A stretch of 64,000 bases of DNA from Polytrichum commune (taxonomy: Eukaryota > Streptophyta > Polytrichopsida > Polytrichales > Polytrichaceae), in NCBI GenBank assembly GCA_950295325.1, contig OX485805.1, positions 55,516,758 through 55,580,757 of the forward strand, written 5' to 3'. Position 1 is the stretch's first letter. Each line of letters starts with the position of its first letter. The position numbers and the translations under genes were made by a program. Positions 13,072 to 25,310 of the stretch are shown here, one piece after another. The notes under the pieces are model-generated. The model ran no database searches, was not told where the DNA came from, and saw nothing but the letters and a program-made list of their open reading frames with translations.

Positions 13072-13189
13072 ATTTTGGCAATTGTCCAAGGTTTGAAGTA
13101 TTGTTGATAATGAACTTATATGGAATTATATTTAAAAGTGGCGAGTCTATTTTGACAACTGAGGGATTAATGTTTATGTAGAACAAGTG

Positions 13190-13450
13190 GCTAAGTCGCA
13201 AGACTACTCTGCCCTAGTTAGGAGTATTATCTTGCACAAGTGGTCAGTTTTGTTCGGAGGTCCGACCAAGATCGTACTTTGGTTCATTTTAGAAACCAAT
13301 TTACATCAACAATCACTTGCAATTGGGCTTCACTTGAAGGGTGACTTACTAACACCATATGTGGCCAGTTCTAGTTGGTTGCCATACTTTGGCTCATGTC
13401 AGAGACCACCCCCTAGGTCTCTTCCCACCTAGTAGAGCTGACAAAGCTAC
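13190..13450 (+). repeat. Dispersed repeat, copy 1 (second copy near 47875-48110)
   Basis: This stretch and 47875-48110 are diverged direct copies. Shared blocks are tcgcaaga..., a segment with ttacatcaacaatcac and tgcaattgg(g/a)ct, cacttgaag.gtga.tta, caacaccatatgtg and cacctctaggtctcttcccac-like text. An 81-residue ORF at 13187-13432 is not preserved in the other copy, so the repeat is probably non-coding TE debris of unknown family. Confidence 0.55.
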
Positions 13451-13459
13451 ATCAATACT

Positions 13460-14927
13460 ATGTGCCATTAGGTTGTCTCATGCTAATTTATCGACATTCC
13501 GCATTATTTTAAGTATTTATTATTCATGTAACAAAATGCAATAATTATTCTCCTGCCATGGTTGCTATATGAATGAATAACACAATTATAAGTTTTTGTA
13601 ATTTGATTTTGACCCTAGGTAATTTGAATGAGTAAAGAGGCAACCTTATTGCAAATGCAACCTCATTGCACATATTTGTATACATCATGCTACAAAATTT
13701 GGTGGTTGGGTGGCAATGCCAAAGCCGTCAAATGTCATTTTGCTTCGCACCCCCACATGAGGCCCACCAATTGACCTTTGCCATCCGTTTTTATTAGGTA
13801 CTTAGGGCTCAATGTACGATTGTGTATGCTATTTCTACAACCCTCTATCAAGTCTTAGGAAAAAAATTACTTTTGGGCATGAAACTTTGTTTAATATATT
13901 ATCTTATGTCAACTATAAATAAGAAAATATACTCACATATGATATTGATGATCAAAATACACAGTTTGTGTTTATATCTAAGGGCACTCATGTTGTGTAT
14001 TTTTATACAAACTTCAAAATGTTATGTATTTAACTAATTTTATATATAGGGGTTGTTAAATTAGCAGGGCATTAGTTAAAACTGCCACAATCAATATGTA
14101 AGGTGTCAATTACACTCTAACTTGTCATCCAAGTTGGCCAAGTTTATCAATAATCACACCAAGGCAGTACCCTACTCCTCTTAATGTATGCAATCAAAAA
14201 TAATTTTTGATAGGTCATGTGACCGTACGACGCATCTATGTGGTTATTTTAACAAACTATATGGTTAATTTAACAATTTCTTGTAGCTACGAATGAGTTA
14301 ATTTCATATATGGTACTTCTTATACAATTGACTAAAATTGGAAGTATGGAAATCAAATAAGTATGTGTTTTTGTGCATGGACACACCCGGATAGTGCCTC
14401 TTAGATGCTCAGGGCTTAACCCTTAACTTCATGATAGGCCCATTTTGGGCCTAAGAATGACTCTTGAAGGCAAATTCATCCAAAAGGAAGGTGCTAGGAA
14501 GGTCTACAATGGGTATCATCGTGTTCTTCATGAATTTTGTTGTCAATGGTGACAATCCCTTTCCAACATGAAAAGATGGTTGTTCACAAGAAATTTGAAA
14601 AATAAAGAATGAACCAACTTTTCTCTTTGTTGACACAATATTATATATGATATTTTCATATTATTTTGATTGAAAGTTGTCAATTTTATATGGACTTATT
14701 TTGCCTCAAAGTGTAAATCTATTCTCAATGTAATCTTGAAAGTTTGGACTACAATTTTGTACTTTTAAATTATCAAAATTATTTGAAGTTTAATAATTAC
14801 AAATCAATTCTGAACTAATCATGAAAATTACTATGTATTGTTATCATATTTGATGTGTTCTTAAAATCATTAGCAACGGGTGTTTTTACATACAATAAAA
14901 TTTAAGCTCTAGAAAGCTAAACTTTTT
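13460..14927. other. AT-rich stretch, no gene recognised
   Basis: Simple AT-rich DNA with scattered short ORFs and no recognisable protein family, RNA gene or repeat boundary. It lies between the dispersed repeat and the first G-tract MITE. Confidence 0.5.
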
Positions 14928-14935
14928 AGAAGATC

Positions 14936-15283
14936 CTCGGGGGGGGGGGGGTGTAGTCATTGGTTGGAGTAGCAATATATGTGCGAACAAATGATAAGGT
15001 ATTTTAAAAACATGGGGGCAAAAATTTATAAATGGACTTAAGAGTAATATAGGGTATCAAAAATGGCACTGGACATCTTTAAAGTACTATTGGGTATGGA
15101 ATAATAGGTAATTTGGAATTATAAGTAATGCAAGCCATTTTTCTATTAACCCAAAGTAGAAATTTACATAATGATAGCATGTGAAAAAAAAGGAATTGAA
15201 AGTAATACCCCCCTATAAAATAGTGGTTGTTCGCACCTATATCCTTAACTTTTTAACACACTGCCCCCCCCCCCCCCCCCGAG
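14936..15283. mobile_element. G-tract-terminus MITE, copy 1, with 8-bp target duplication
   Basis: A 348-bp element bounded by ctcg plus a G-run at the left and a C-run plus cgag at the right, so the terminal inverted repeats are CTCG followed by a homopolymer. It is flanked by an exact 8-bp direct repeat, agaagatc (14928-14935 and 15284-15291). The interior is nearly the same as that of the copy at 15775-16118. It has no coding capacity. Eight-bp duplications occur in hAT, P and some MULE elements, but the terminus does not match the usual hAT start, so I leave the superfamily open. Confidence 0.85.
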
Positions 15284-15327
15284 AGAAGATCTAATGAAAT
15301 CACAATACACTCAAGTAAGTTAAGCGT

Positions 15328-16195
15328 TATGTCATGTGGCATGGTTTCGAGCACCAAATCACGTCTTAGTTAGTTAGTCTTTAGGCTAATTAGTCATGTT
15401 GTTTGATTTATAGGCTAAGCTTTATGTTAGTTTAACTCTCGGAATAGTTATCCAGGTTAAGAGGGTTCTTTGGGAGTTATTTTTGCCTTTTAGGACCTTG
15501 CCACCTTTTGGAAGGTTCTCACCCCCATTCCATAAAACCCACTTAAGTTTGGGCTTGGAGGGATCAAGACACGACAACTTCCTTGGCTTGACATTCTTGC
15601 CAAGTTGAGTCTTGTAGTTGTGTGTATGAGATAGTGAACTTGTCTTATAACGTTGCTCCAAATATGGCAAATTGCCATTTAGTAAAGTTTACAAGTCATT
15701 TTCCATCTCCTTCTACACTCTTGGATTCTCCTTGTGTGAAGTGAGAGACAACTCACTTAATATGAATGAATATACTCGTGGGGGGGGGGGGCAGTCATTG
15801 GTTGGAGTAGCAATATACGTGCGAACAAATGATATGGTATTTTAAAAACATGGGGGCAAAAAATTATAATTGGACTTAAGAGTAATATAGGGTATCAAAA
15901 ATGGCACTGGACATCTTTAAAGTACTATAGGGTATGGAATAATAGGTAATTTGGAATTATAAGTAATGCAAGCCATTTTTCTATTAACCCAAAGTAGAAA
16001 ATCACATAATGATAACATGTGAAAAAAAGAAGAGAATTGAAAGTAATACCCCCCTATAACATAGTGGTTGTTCACACCTATATCCTTAATTTTTTAACAC
16101 ACTGCCCCCCCCCCCGAGTGAATATAGAATTGTGTATAATTACTGAGAGAGGTTATGTCTCCTTCATTTATTCATTATTCATTTACTTGACAAAA
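15328..16195 (+). mobile_element. 5' LTR relic of an old Ty3/gypsy element (interrupted)
   Basis: Excluding the MITE at 15775-16118, this segment matches the 3' LTR at 43016-43440 and 44641-44690. Shared blocks include catggcatgg.ttcgagcac, ttagttagtcttta, aggaccttgccacctt-like text, gttgctccaaatatggca and ttggattctcc.tgtg. It lacks the first ~100 bp of the LTR. It is in the same orientation as the protease, RT and integrase relics downstream, so it is probably the 5' LTR of the same element. Both outer limits are approximate. Confidence 0.6.
15775..16118. mobile_element. G-tract-terminus MITE, copy 2, inserted in the LTR relic
   Basis: A 344-bp copy with the same ctcg/G-run and C-run/cgag ends as copy 1. 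It is flanked by an exact 8-bp direct repeat, tgaatata (15767-15774 and 16119-16126). Deleting it and one duplication restores the LTR sequence seen at 43415-43435, which confirms the borders independently. It is younger than the LTR it sits in. Confidence 0.88.
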
Positions 16196-16595
16196 ATCTT
16201 ATCTTTTCAAGGTAAACAAAGTTTGTATGTGAAAGAAAGATCCGATTTGAAATTGTGTTTTGTGACATACCCTCACATGTTCTTGTTTGGGCAGTTTGGC
16301 CATATTTGTGTTTATTGTAGACACGTTCTTTTATTTATATATTTCATGGTGATGAGGTCGGATGAATTCACAGCAAAACCATTTTTGTGCGCATGATGAC
16401 ACATATTTAAGGTAAAAGCCATTCGTACCTTATGTGGCGCTTGGTAAACCTTGTGATGAAATTGGATTCATTATCAATAGACCGCAAGAATTTGTTTGTT
16501 TGCAGGTTGTTTTACACTAGACAAATAGTTGTAGGTGCATGTGATAGAATAAGTGCATGATGAGGACTAGGAGGCGATATTATTGCTATCCCTTA

Positions 16596-17012
16596 GAGCG
16601 TCCCCAGCAGCCTCGCCATAGGGCATGCCAACGCCAAAAATGGGGCATCCCGGGTTCTTAGGTGGCGGTACCGGCATAAATTGAGCCCCACCAATGTCCG
16701 GTCCGGCATAATTTAGAAGCGGCCCGGGTATAGTAAAGGCCTTCCAACGCCATAAATGGTTCATATGGCGACCCTCCTCCGGCCCGCCAAGAGATTACTT
16801 TAATATCAGATACTCCGATATCCTACTTTATCCCATGTCAGATAATAGGTGTCGTTGTCTTATTGATTGCTTCCTAATTATACCGGGGGTATGCCTAGGC
16901 TTTGGTGGGCTCTGACTCAAGATGAGCGGCCCCGCCCAAGATGGAGGGCTCCTAAACACCATATAATATATTATTTTTGGCGGGTTGCTTACTATCTCTC
17001 CTGGGGATGCTC
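16596..17012. mobile_element. Tourist/PIF-Harbinger-like MITE
   Basis: A 417-bp element with imperfect terminal inverted repeats (gagcgtccccagcag at the left, gagcatccccaggag as reverse complement at the right), flanked by TTA on both sides (16593-16595 and 17013-17015). A TTA/TAA 3-bp duplication with GAGCATC-type ends is typical of PIF/Harbinger-derived MITEs. It is more GC- and CpG-rich than its surroundings. Small ORFs inside have no known domain. Confidence 0.75.
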
Positions 17013-17015
17013 TTA

Positions 17016-19130
17016 TATGCTGACTCTGACAACAAGGAGGTTGAAAACAATTAGCCTTTTGCAAACCCTTTCGAGGTTTTTCAGCCTATGTCGACAATTT
17101 GGACTGCTAGGGTGATCCAATTTTCAACTGCCTACAATTGGAAGGAAATAGAGGACATTTACAGGAGTGGAGTTTAAGATCAGTTCGTCAGACGAATGAA
17201 GGGAATTCCATTCAATGAGTGGAAATTCCGCTTCGAGACATGAAATCATGAGAGAAGAAAAAATGTTTACAACTTCAACGATTGGTATTCCTTCGAACTT
17301 CTCCCTCAACATTTGAAGCATGAGCGTGTCAAAATTATAATGAATGAATTGCAGGTCATATGACTGAGTTTCTTGGAGTGGAAGACTATTGGTTACCAGG
17401 ATCGAATTGGTCACAACGTTGAAAAGAAATGAAATCAAGGGTATTTCTTCTATTCAAATTGATGATAACTTTGATACCAAACCCGAGACACCACTGGATT
17501 TGAATTCAGCTGATGAAAAAATAAATGTCATTATATCATCGCCTAAGACACCAATGGCATATTTATCGAAGTTGGCCCAAACCACAAAATTTGTGATAGA
17601 CGCTATTAGGTTCCCTCCTCCTTTTGATCCCTTACAATAATTCTTCTAGTACCTCGAGTTGGAATATATGAGGATTCGTCGAAACTAGATTGAAAAAATC
17701 CAAGATTTTTGAAATCAGAAGAATAATACCCCAAAATCATGTCTACAAGGTTTGTACAGTTTGCACGAGATACGGAAAACGTATCTATCATCTACAATAA
17801 CAACTCATCCACCTCTTTGTATCCAAATATTACAAGAATATACATGAGTTGGTATACCCCAAAATTCTGACAAAATATAGAAAAAAAAACCCCACGTTAC
17901 TACAAGCGCATACGCTTGTAGAGCATGTCAACAATGCAATTTGCGATGAAGAAGTGGACAAACTTGCCATAACAATGGTTGCAGAGCACTCCAAACCAAA
18001 ATTAAAGTATGAGCCAAAACATACACATGTGCAAGAAGGTTTGCCTAAGATAGAGGCAGGTCCGACTTTTCATTATTGGAAATGGTAGAAGGATGGCCAC
18101 GACAAAATGATTGTTTTCTTCCAAAGTGAAGAACATTAAAAAAAAAAAGGCAAAATTCTTTCTCAGGACAATAAAACCCCAAGAGAAGCCAAAATGAAAA
18201 ATATTGTGATGCACCCATTACAATCGAATCAACCACAATATTCATCATTACTTTGAACTTCACTCGGAGTTGAGCATGTTGTTATCTACAAACAATTATT
18301 CAAGGAAGAACAACTGGCTCAAAGCTCAAGTGGATGAGCTTCTGGAGCAAATGAAGTAGCTAATGGTTTCTTCAACCCAAATTGTTAGAAATCGTATTTC
18401 TTCGGATGCAGGGGCAAATACTCATACTTCCACAATACCCATTTACGACCCATTTTTCTATAGAAGCTTGGGAGAAATGGTGGGAGCGGTAGCCACCCAT
18501 TCACAGACTACGGGAAATGTTGTTGTTCATTTAGTTAAGGTTATGGCCGGATCCCCTCAACTACATTACGTGGGGCCATGAGACTCTATAGCCCAAACAT
18601 GACTTCTTATGTCATTTGATGTGATCGAGGCTTCGTCCTCATTACAAAAAATTATTCCATCTCCTTCACAGACCATAAATTCCAATTCGAATGAGTTAAC
18701 TCACACCTTACCCCAAAAGATATTGCAGGTGCTTATCTCTTCAAGCATGGAACTAACGGCCCAGATTTTCAACCTACTGGAATTTTCGGTATAGCTGGGG
18801 AGATTTTAGAAGACATAGAGATGATACCTTTGTTCCACATGGCTCAAGTTGTGGCGTTGGTGGCCACATCTGAAGATTCTCCTGAATTGATAGCATTGCG
18901 AGCCAAGCTAGCAACAAGGTTGTTAAATCATTTGCAAAACAAGAGTCAAATGAGATGCATTCATTTCATACTCTAAGGGCACACTTCATGTTGGGAGCAA
19001 CTATGCTTCTCGAAGTTGCCACCAAGCTAGCTCGTGAACAACAAACCTCATTCAATAGCGACAACCCTCACTTCATGTGTTTGTTGTTTCTTGTACATGT
19101 AGTTTTGCATGCTGCACCTAGATGGATTTT
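17016..19130 (+). pseudogene. Probable gag-region remains of the old gypsy element
   Basis: This lies between the 5' LTR relic and the protease relic, where gag is expected. Broken plus-strand frames (17389-17640, 17849-18088, 18363-18581, 18609-18794 and a frame with SEDSPELIALRAKLATRLL near 18865-18925) are hydrophilic but show no zinc knuckle or clear gag motif. Stops and frame changes are frequent. The assignment depends on position, not on a recognised domain. Confidence 0.35.
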
Positions 19131-19480
19131 GATGGACACAAGGGCTTAACCTAGCGTAAATGGCAAGCTACTTGCCAATACATTTGGATTGACGGCTTCA
19201 TACTTAGAACCATGCCCATTTACAATGTTGACCTCGTCAGGGGGCATGGAACGGGCCACTAGACAAACAATTGAGTTTTTTGGTTTGGTATTATGTGTGA
19301 AAAGAGGGCCCACCTATTAACATTTTTTTTTGAAGTGTGTGGTCACGAGCACCACCAATTACGATATATTGGTTAGCCAACAAGCCCTCTATCCTCTTAG
19401 GGTTGGTTTGGATAATTGGATTGAGGAGGCGTGCATTCGACCATAATGGGCTTCTGAAGATGAAAGAAATGATATGATTC
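19131..19480 (+). pseudogene. Retroviral-type aspartic protease relic (old gypsy element)
   Basis: The plus-strand translation, with several stops, reads MDTRA, then LLANTFGLTASYLEPCPFTM, then NYDILVSQQALYP and LDNWIEEACIRP. These match in order the protease-linker region of plant Ty3/gypsy polyproteins, including the NYD.L.GQQALYPL block. The catalytic DTG is altered to DTR. Stops occur after the DTRA segment, at about 19318 and at 19443. The relic is non-functional. Confidence 0.65.
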
Positions 19481-20584
19481 CACTTTAAACAACGCAAGGT
19501 TGTATGAAAAACTAACTTGATGAAATTCAACTCCTCTAAAGAATGTCTTCTGATTTGTAAGGAATCTGGAGATTTGGTTGCTCAAAGTTCATCCTCCGTA
19601 ATCTTAAGGAATCGTTACTCCAATACACATACTTGCACTTATTTGACCACCACTCATTTTTCCTTAATTTGATGAAGGCGAACCTGAACTTTCTGTAAAG
19701 CTAATTTGAAGACGTTTTCTTTTTGTAAAGTTCTCTTCAAGATTCGCTAGCAATCAATCATAATTGTTTCTTAAACTCAGGGATGCCGAATCACCATGAA
19801 TAATGAGTTGTCTTGGTAAATCCATTATTTCTTTTTGCATCTTTGCACCTATCATAATAAATTTGGGTTTGTTGGATAGCCAACTTGAAGCTGCTCATCT
19901 CCACCAAAGGACTCTTCACGATTTTCCGCCAATCAATGATAATTGCTCTCCAGGTTAGCATGTCCATTATATTGTGAAATCTTCTACAAAATCATTTTTT
20001 TCTACTTTCTTCACACATCTATTTACACACACATCAAGATGCCTCTACCCACAGTTTAAATCCTACAATTTCTATCATCCCACTCCATCAATATACATAT
20101 TTCTCATATACTTTTCAACTCTTAAGAAAACACACCACACAAAAAAGACAAAATCCAAAACGAAAGAGAAAAAAAAGAAGGGAGAGAAAGAAAATGGGAA
20201 GAAGAAAGAGAGGGAAAAAAATTAAAAAGATGACAGAAGATTTATCCTTTGTTATAAAAATTTCCTATTTTTTCTACCATCCTCTTTTATTTTTTTCTAC
20301 TTATACCACTCCTTAATGTTTAAAATTTCCTAAGAGTAATAATTTTGTTGAGATTCATAGTCAATCATTATTCTCTTATCTTTAATTTTCTTTTGCAACA
20401 CATTTGCCCTAGTTTTGTAATGATTTCCTAGTTTATATCTACAATTTTTATTTTGAAGGGCTATGTATAAGGTGAACCAAAAAACTACTCTAATAAAAAA
20501 ATTGTTATTATATTGACTCAAACTAAATTGTGAGACAATACAATGGCTCACAATATATCTTTGTTAGGTGCTATCATCTTTAGC

Positions 20585-21257
20585 AATACACCATAAGAGC
20601 ATGTGAGGCACTTGCAAGCAATTTTGGAGTGATTTCGTAGGTGGGCTGACGCTTACACCATGGAAAATGCAAATTCTTTCATGACCGCCTAATTTATGTG
20701 GGACATATGATTGTACCCGGAGGACTTGGGTACAACAAGCGAAGGTGGACGTTTTTCAAAAGATTCTAGCACCTAATGATGTTCCAAGACTTTGTACTTT
20801 CCTCGGATTGGTGAACTATTATCATTGATTTATCAAGGACTTCATCTTGATTACCAAACCATTCACTATGCTTACATGCAAGGACCAACATTGGACTTGG
20901 GGCCGCAAACAATGTTTTCCTTTGAGACATTGAAGCAAGGGTTGGATTATGCACTAGTGCTTCGACGTCCCGATGTTACAAAAACCTTCCAACTCCATAC
21001 ATATTGAAGCGCATTGGATTTGGGTGCGGTGTTGACTTAAAAACATGATGCATGATGAGAGTATGTTATTGCATATGTTTCACGCAACAATAACAAAGTT
21101 GAGTTCAAATATTTATCCTATGAGGGATATGCATTGGCCATTTTTTTGGCCATCTCTCATTTTAGACCATAATTATGTGGTCAAAGATTTACTTTGGTGA
21201 CCGATAATCAACCATTGAAATGACATATGAAGTCGGATAAGTTCACATGCAAACTTA
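20585..21257 (+). pseudogene. Reverse transcriptase (end) and RNase H relic, first part
   Basis: Broken plus-strand frames read RHLQAILE, GKCKFFHDRLIYVGHMIVPGG, a block ending FLGLVNYYH.FIKDF, then WTWGRKQCF and VLRRPDVTK, and YVSRNNNKVEFKYLSYEGYALA. This is the canonical order of the RT thumb, connection and RNase H of Ty3/gypsy. The frame is broken by stops and indels. It is cut at 21257 by the Harbinger-like insertion and resumes at 22357. Confidence 0.75.
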
Positions 21258-22353
21258 GGGCCGGTTTACACTATGGACCATGAAGTCGGACCATGGAAGA
21301 TGGCCTTTGTCAATGGTCCGAGTTCATGGTCCGACTTCTTAAAAAAATAGTTTTGAGAGCCTTGGGCCCCTCACTAGGTGTAAACCGAATGTGGACCAAA
21401 AAAGAATGACCATGCACCCAAAAGTGAAGGTGTTGATTTTATTTAATACATGCCCAAAAAGGGTAATTTTGAAAAAAAATTCAAGTTTGACCATTCTCTT
21501 GTCTTCTCTTGGGCTTCACTTGTCTTCACTTCTTGTTAAATAAGTTGAAGATGTGGCTTGCAAATCTTCTCATAATAATTTTTACAAAAAAATGAGCGAT
21601 TTAATTTGTACATGTGACATGTACCTCGTGTTGTCACTACACTAAATAGGATGTTTATTGTTTGTTTAAATTTAATGTTGTTACCACCCTACCTTGCCCA
21701 ACACTAAAGTTCAATTCTTTGATAATTAATGTTAGAAGATTTCCCATTGCGGTTCTTTTGACCACCCTGATCTAAAGTCACTATATGACTACAAATTTCT
21801 CTTTTTCGTTTTTCAACTGTAATTTAATTTTTTTTGGGGGGAAAGTATAATATACCGTTGGAAAGGTATTTTCAAGAACTTTCCAATGGTATATTACAAG
21901 CCCCCAAATTCAAAATATTGCAGTTGGTAGAGAAAAAAAAAATGCACTCAAATTCTTGAGTTTTAGATGTCCCACATTGTTTGGTGAAACATGTGGGAGC
22001 CGGTTTAAGGGGTAGGGCAAGGTAGAAAAGGTATTTTTTATGGGCTATGATATGGTTAAGGCACATGGAGGGTAGATTCATTAAAAATTCATTAAAAACC
22101 AATTCTTTGCCATGGGCCCTTGCCTTTTCCTACCTGACCACCTCTCTTGCCTCTCTCACCGCAAAACCTGTTGGACCATGTCTGTGCATTTATTAGGCCT
22201 TAACAATTATATTTTGGGGACCTCGACCTCCATGGTCCCTTTGCAATTTTTTCCTTAGTGTAAACTGAAGTTGTCTTGGGACAACTTCAACATCCAATGA
22301 GATACCTTGCAGAGCCCTGGTCCAACTTCATGGTCCATAGTGTAAACCGGCCC
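21258..22353. mobile_element. Harbinger-like element, copy 1, inside RNase H
   Basis: A 1096-bp element with about 30-bp terminal inverted repeats (gggccggtttacactatgga...), flanked by TTA on both sides (21255-21257 and 22354-22356). Excision rejoins RNase H of the old gypsy element in frame (…FTCK / TRWELLLQDYDFEVVHKAG). It is related to the element at 43447-44637 in inverted orientation. Reading frames at 21872-22102 (minus) and 43687-43911 (plus) give similar ~75-residue peptides, but no DDE transposase or Myb-like partner is visible, so it is probably non-autonomous. The 3-bp TTA/TAA duplication and GGG start fit PIF/Harbinger. Confidence 0.8.
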
Positions 22354-22356
22354 TTA

Positions 22357-22460
22357 CTAGGTGGGAATTGTTACTCCAAGATTATGATTTTGAGGTTGTT
22401 CATAAAGCGGGAACCTCCAATTTGGATGTAGATAGACTCTCCCGCAATCTAAGTCCATTA
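22357..22460 (+). pseudogene. RNase H relic, second part (old gypsy element)
   Basis: Directly right of the Harbinger-like element, the plus strand encodes RWELLLQDYDFEVVHKAGTS and then NLDVDRLSRN, the conserved end of gypsy RNase H. It continues the domain interrupted at 21257. Confidence 0.75.
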
Positions 22461-23529
22461 TAAGAGGACTTAACCGAACCTTGATGGCACAAAGATTGTG
22501 ATCAAGAGGCTAGGTTGGCATGCTCTGGCATAATTGGCCTTGAACACCGGTTTCGTTAAAAGTGCACTTTTTTGGGGGATTATTTTTTAATATTTTATTC
22601 TCAACTTTTTCAATGATTGCGCAATAAATTCATACTTTGATACAAATACTTTCAAATATTATTAGTTTCAAATAATTCCAAAACAAGGCTTATACACTAT
22701 ATGACCATCATATTTATATTGTGTTTCACTTTTTTAGTAAAAAAATTTAGATTATAAAATAAATCAAAGGAATAAAACACATCCATTTGTGCATAGCTTA
22801 AAATACATTATTTATAAATTTAATGAAAAGTGCGACACATACACCTCACCCTTGGACTAAACACATGAAAATAAATTGAAACTAAGTGACACAACACTTG
22901 CTTCACCATAGAAGTAATAATATTGAAGTAGATGGTTCCAAAAAAATAACGACAGACTTGTGTCATCTTATATTGAAATATCAATATATAATATAACAAA
23001 CATTTTTCTTTCCAAACTATATATATCTATATAATAAAATACAAATTTGAACTAAAATAATTTTAACCATCCAAAGAGTCTAAATCTAAACCAATGCATA
23101 TTCTTCAAACTCTGTTGCTCCAAATATACTAGCATTTACTTCAAGTTCTTCATCATGATTGTGTCCAAAATTTCGTCAACATATTTGTATTTAACAAGAT
23201 CTTGTGTATAGGCATGAATAACAATTTTTTGAACAATTTCTTCTTTGGACCATGCTTTAGAACACCATATTTTGTTCTCCATCCACATATAAGTAGAAAT
23301 CTTTAGGAGCATATGCTTGTCATCGCGTATGAGAAACCATCCATAATCCTTAAAAACATTCGAAGGATTCAAATGTTTATTCGGGGGGCCCTGGAAGCCC
23401 CACCCCCCTTGTCCCGCATGATATCACCTCCAATCTCACTTCAATCAAGCACACATAAACCATTTTAAAGACATAAAAATATCCTCCAAACACATTACGT
23501 TTTAAGCAATCACAACAAAAATCGATTTT

Positions 23530-23890
23530 CTCACTAAGGATGAAGCATGTGCCTCACCTCTAAGCACCAGCTTAAGGAGAAATTCAGATTTCTCAAGGAG
23601 GGTAAGGCATGTGCCCCACCCCAAAAAAACAAATTCAAAACATATAATTTTGTTTCATAAGGGTGAGGCATGAGCCTCACCTTTAAGCACAAGCTTAAGG
23701 AGAAATTCAGATTTCTCAAAGGGGGTGAGGGATGTGTCTCACCCCAAAAAAAGAAATTCAAAAAACTTAGAATTTTGTTTCATAAGGGTGAGGCATGTGC
23801 CTCACCTCTAAGCACAAGCTTAAGGAGAAATTCACATTTTTTAAGGAGGGTGAGACATCTGTCTCATCCCCAAAAAAACAAATTCAAAAC
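23530..23890. repeat. About 125-bp tandem repeat with GGTGAGGCATGTGCCTCACC-type dyads
   Basis: Nearly three units repeat. Each has a dyad such as ggtgaggcatgtgcctcacc, then aagcacaagcttaaggagaa and attca(g/c)attt, then a second weaker dyad (ggtgagacatctgtctcatc) and a purine-rich ccccaaaaaaac block with aaattcaaaa. The open frames on both strands across it are by-products of the repeat and not evidence of a gene. Confidence 0.75.
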
Positions 23891-24865
23891 ATTTGCCTTA
23901 ACTTGAAAGGAAGAGAAGTGATACAATATTTTGTAATCAATAATGAAGAAAACAAAATTCAGCAATACGGATGAGTAATACGGATTTTGAAGGGTTATAT
24001 AAGGGTAAACATCATATATTCCAGAGTTTGAAAAATGAGGATGAGGCATTTATTACGAAAATTTCATAGTATGAACTACATGTACTAAGTATACTGTAAT
24101 TTTTTGTAATAATTAATAAATTGTGTTGTCTTGAAAAACGAAATCAAATTTAGATCTGAATCCCAAAAATTGAAGAGTTAAACAATTACATGAATGGAGT
24201 GTTGAATTGAAGTACATTCTGAATAAAGTTGAAAATAAGCGTAAAATATGTAAAATACGATGGTATTTGAATATTGAATAAGAGTTGGTATTGAAGCGCC
24301 TATATAAGTTGAAAGTAGAGTCGAATATCAGTTGAGCTGCAAATGAAGACATTAGAGTTATTGGAGAGTGGATTGAATGCAATAAGATAATAGAGAGCTG
24401 AAGGATCAAAATTTGCAGCAATAGGTTAGACGGTGTAGTACTAGAAAAGCTTCTGAACTTTTGAGGAATAATAATTAAAAGAAGGAGTGAAGAGGTACCA
24501 TCGGAGAGAAACAAGAAGGTGTTGGAGTAAGAGTTGTAGGAGCAAGAGGCGCCGAAGTAGATCCGTGTTGGAGAAGAGCGGCGTTGGAAAAGAGCGGCGG
24601 CTAAAAAACTTAACCTAACCCTAAGCGGTGTTTTAGGGTTTAGGGTAAACGTTTATTTTTTAATTTTATATGTGTGGACAAACTTTGTATTGATCTATCA
24701 TGCACAGATTTAAGAAGTTACACTTGAATTTTTTTAGGTGGGCCGGTGGCATTATTCTATTCATATCTAATCATTATTTAGTTTTTTGGAAATAAAATGA
24801 AATTTCTATAAATATTTAATCTATTATATAAATATATAATATAATATATATTTAAATATTTAAAA

Positions 24866-25310
24866 GGATGAGGCATATGCCACACCTTGTGGAGCCGTAA
24901 TTAGTTTTTATTCAAGTTTTAAGTGGGTGGGGCATATGCCTCACCTTGTCAAGCAATAATTAGTTTTTTTTCAAGTTTTAAGGGGGTGGGGCATATGCCT
25001 CACCTTGTCAAGCAGTAATTAGTTTTTTTTTCAAGTTTTAAGGGGGTGGGGCATATGCCTCACCTTGTGAAGCAATAATTAGTTTTTTTTTCAAGTTTTA
25101 AGGGGGTGGGGCATATGCCTCACCTTGTGAAGCAATAATTAGCTTTTTTTTCAAGTTTTAAGGGGGTGTGGCATATGCCTCACCTTGTAAAGCAATAATT
25201 AGTTTTTTTCCAAGTTTTAAGGGGGTGGGGCATATGCCTCACCTTGTGAAGCCGTAATTGGTTTTCTCAAGATTTATAGGGGTGAGGCATATGCCACACC
25301 TTGTGGAGCC
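24866..25310. repeat. About 60-bp tandem repeat, eight units, each with GAGGCATATGCCTC-like palindrome
   Basis: Eight units of about 60 bp run head to tail. Each reads ggggtggggcatatgcctc, accttgtgaagcaataatta, then a T-run and caagttttaa. The first and last units have the variant aggcatatgccacaccttgt and gccgtaatt, and the middle units are nearly identical. The palindrome at the unit core is shared in form with the array at 23530-23890. Confidence 0.85.

Noticed and set aside
23534-23906. Open frames on both strands with repeated hydrophobic text
   Set aside because: They come from translating a tandem repeat array; the same peptide recurs with the repeat unit.
24113-24514. 133-codon minus-strand ORF as a host gene
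   Set aside because: Low-complexity Leu/Ile/Ser-rich text without family match; kept only as part of the patch to test by search.
24630-24650. Interstitial telomere from a chromosome fusion
   Set aside because: Only about two ttaggg-type units are present; a promoter telo-box or chance is more likely.
24866-25310. CRISPR array
   Set aside because: The units are contiguous repeats without unique spacers, in plant DNA; it is a satellite-like array.
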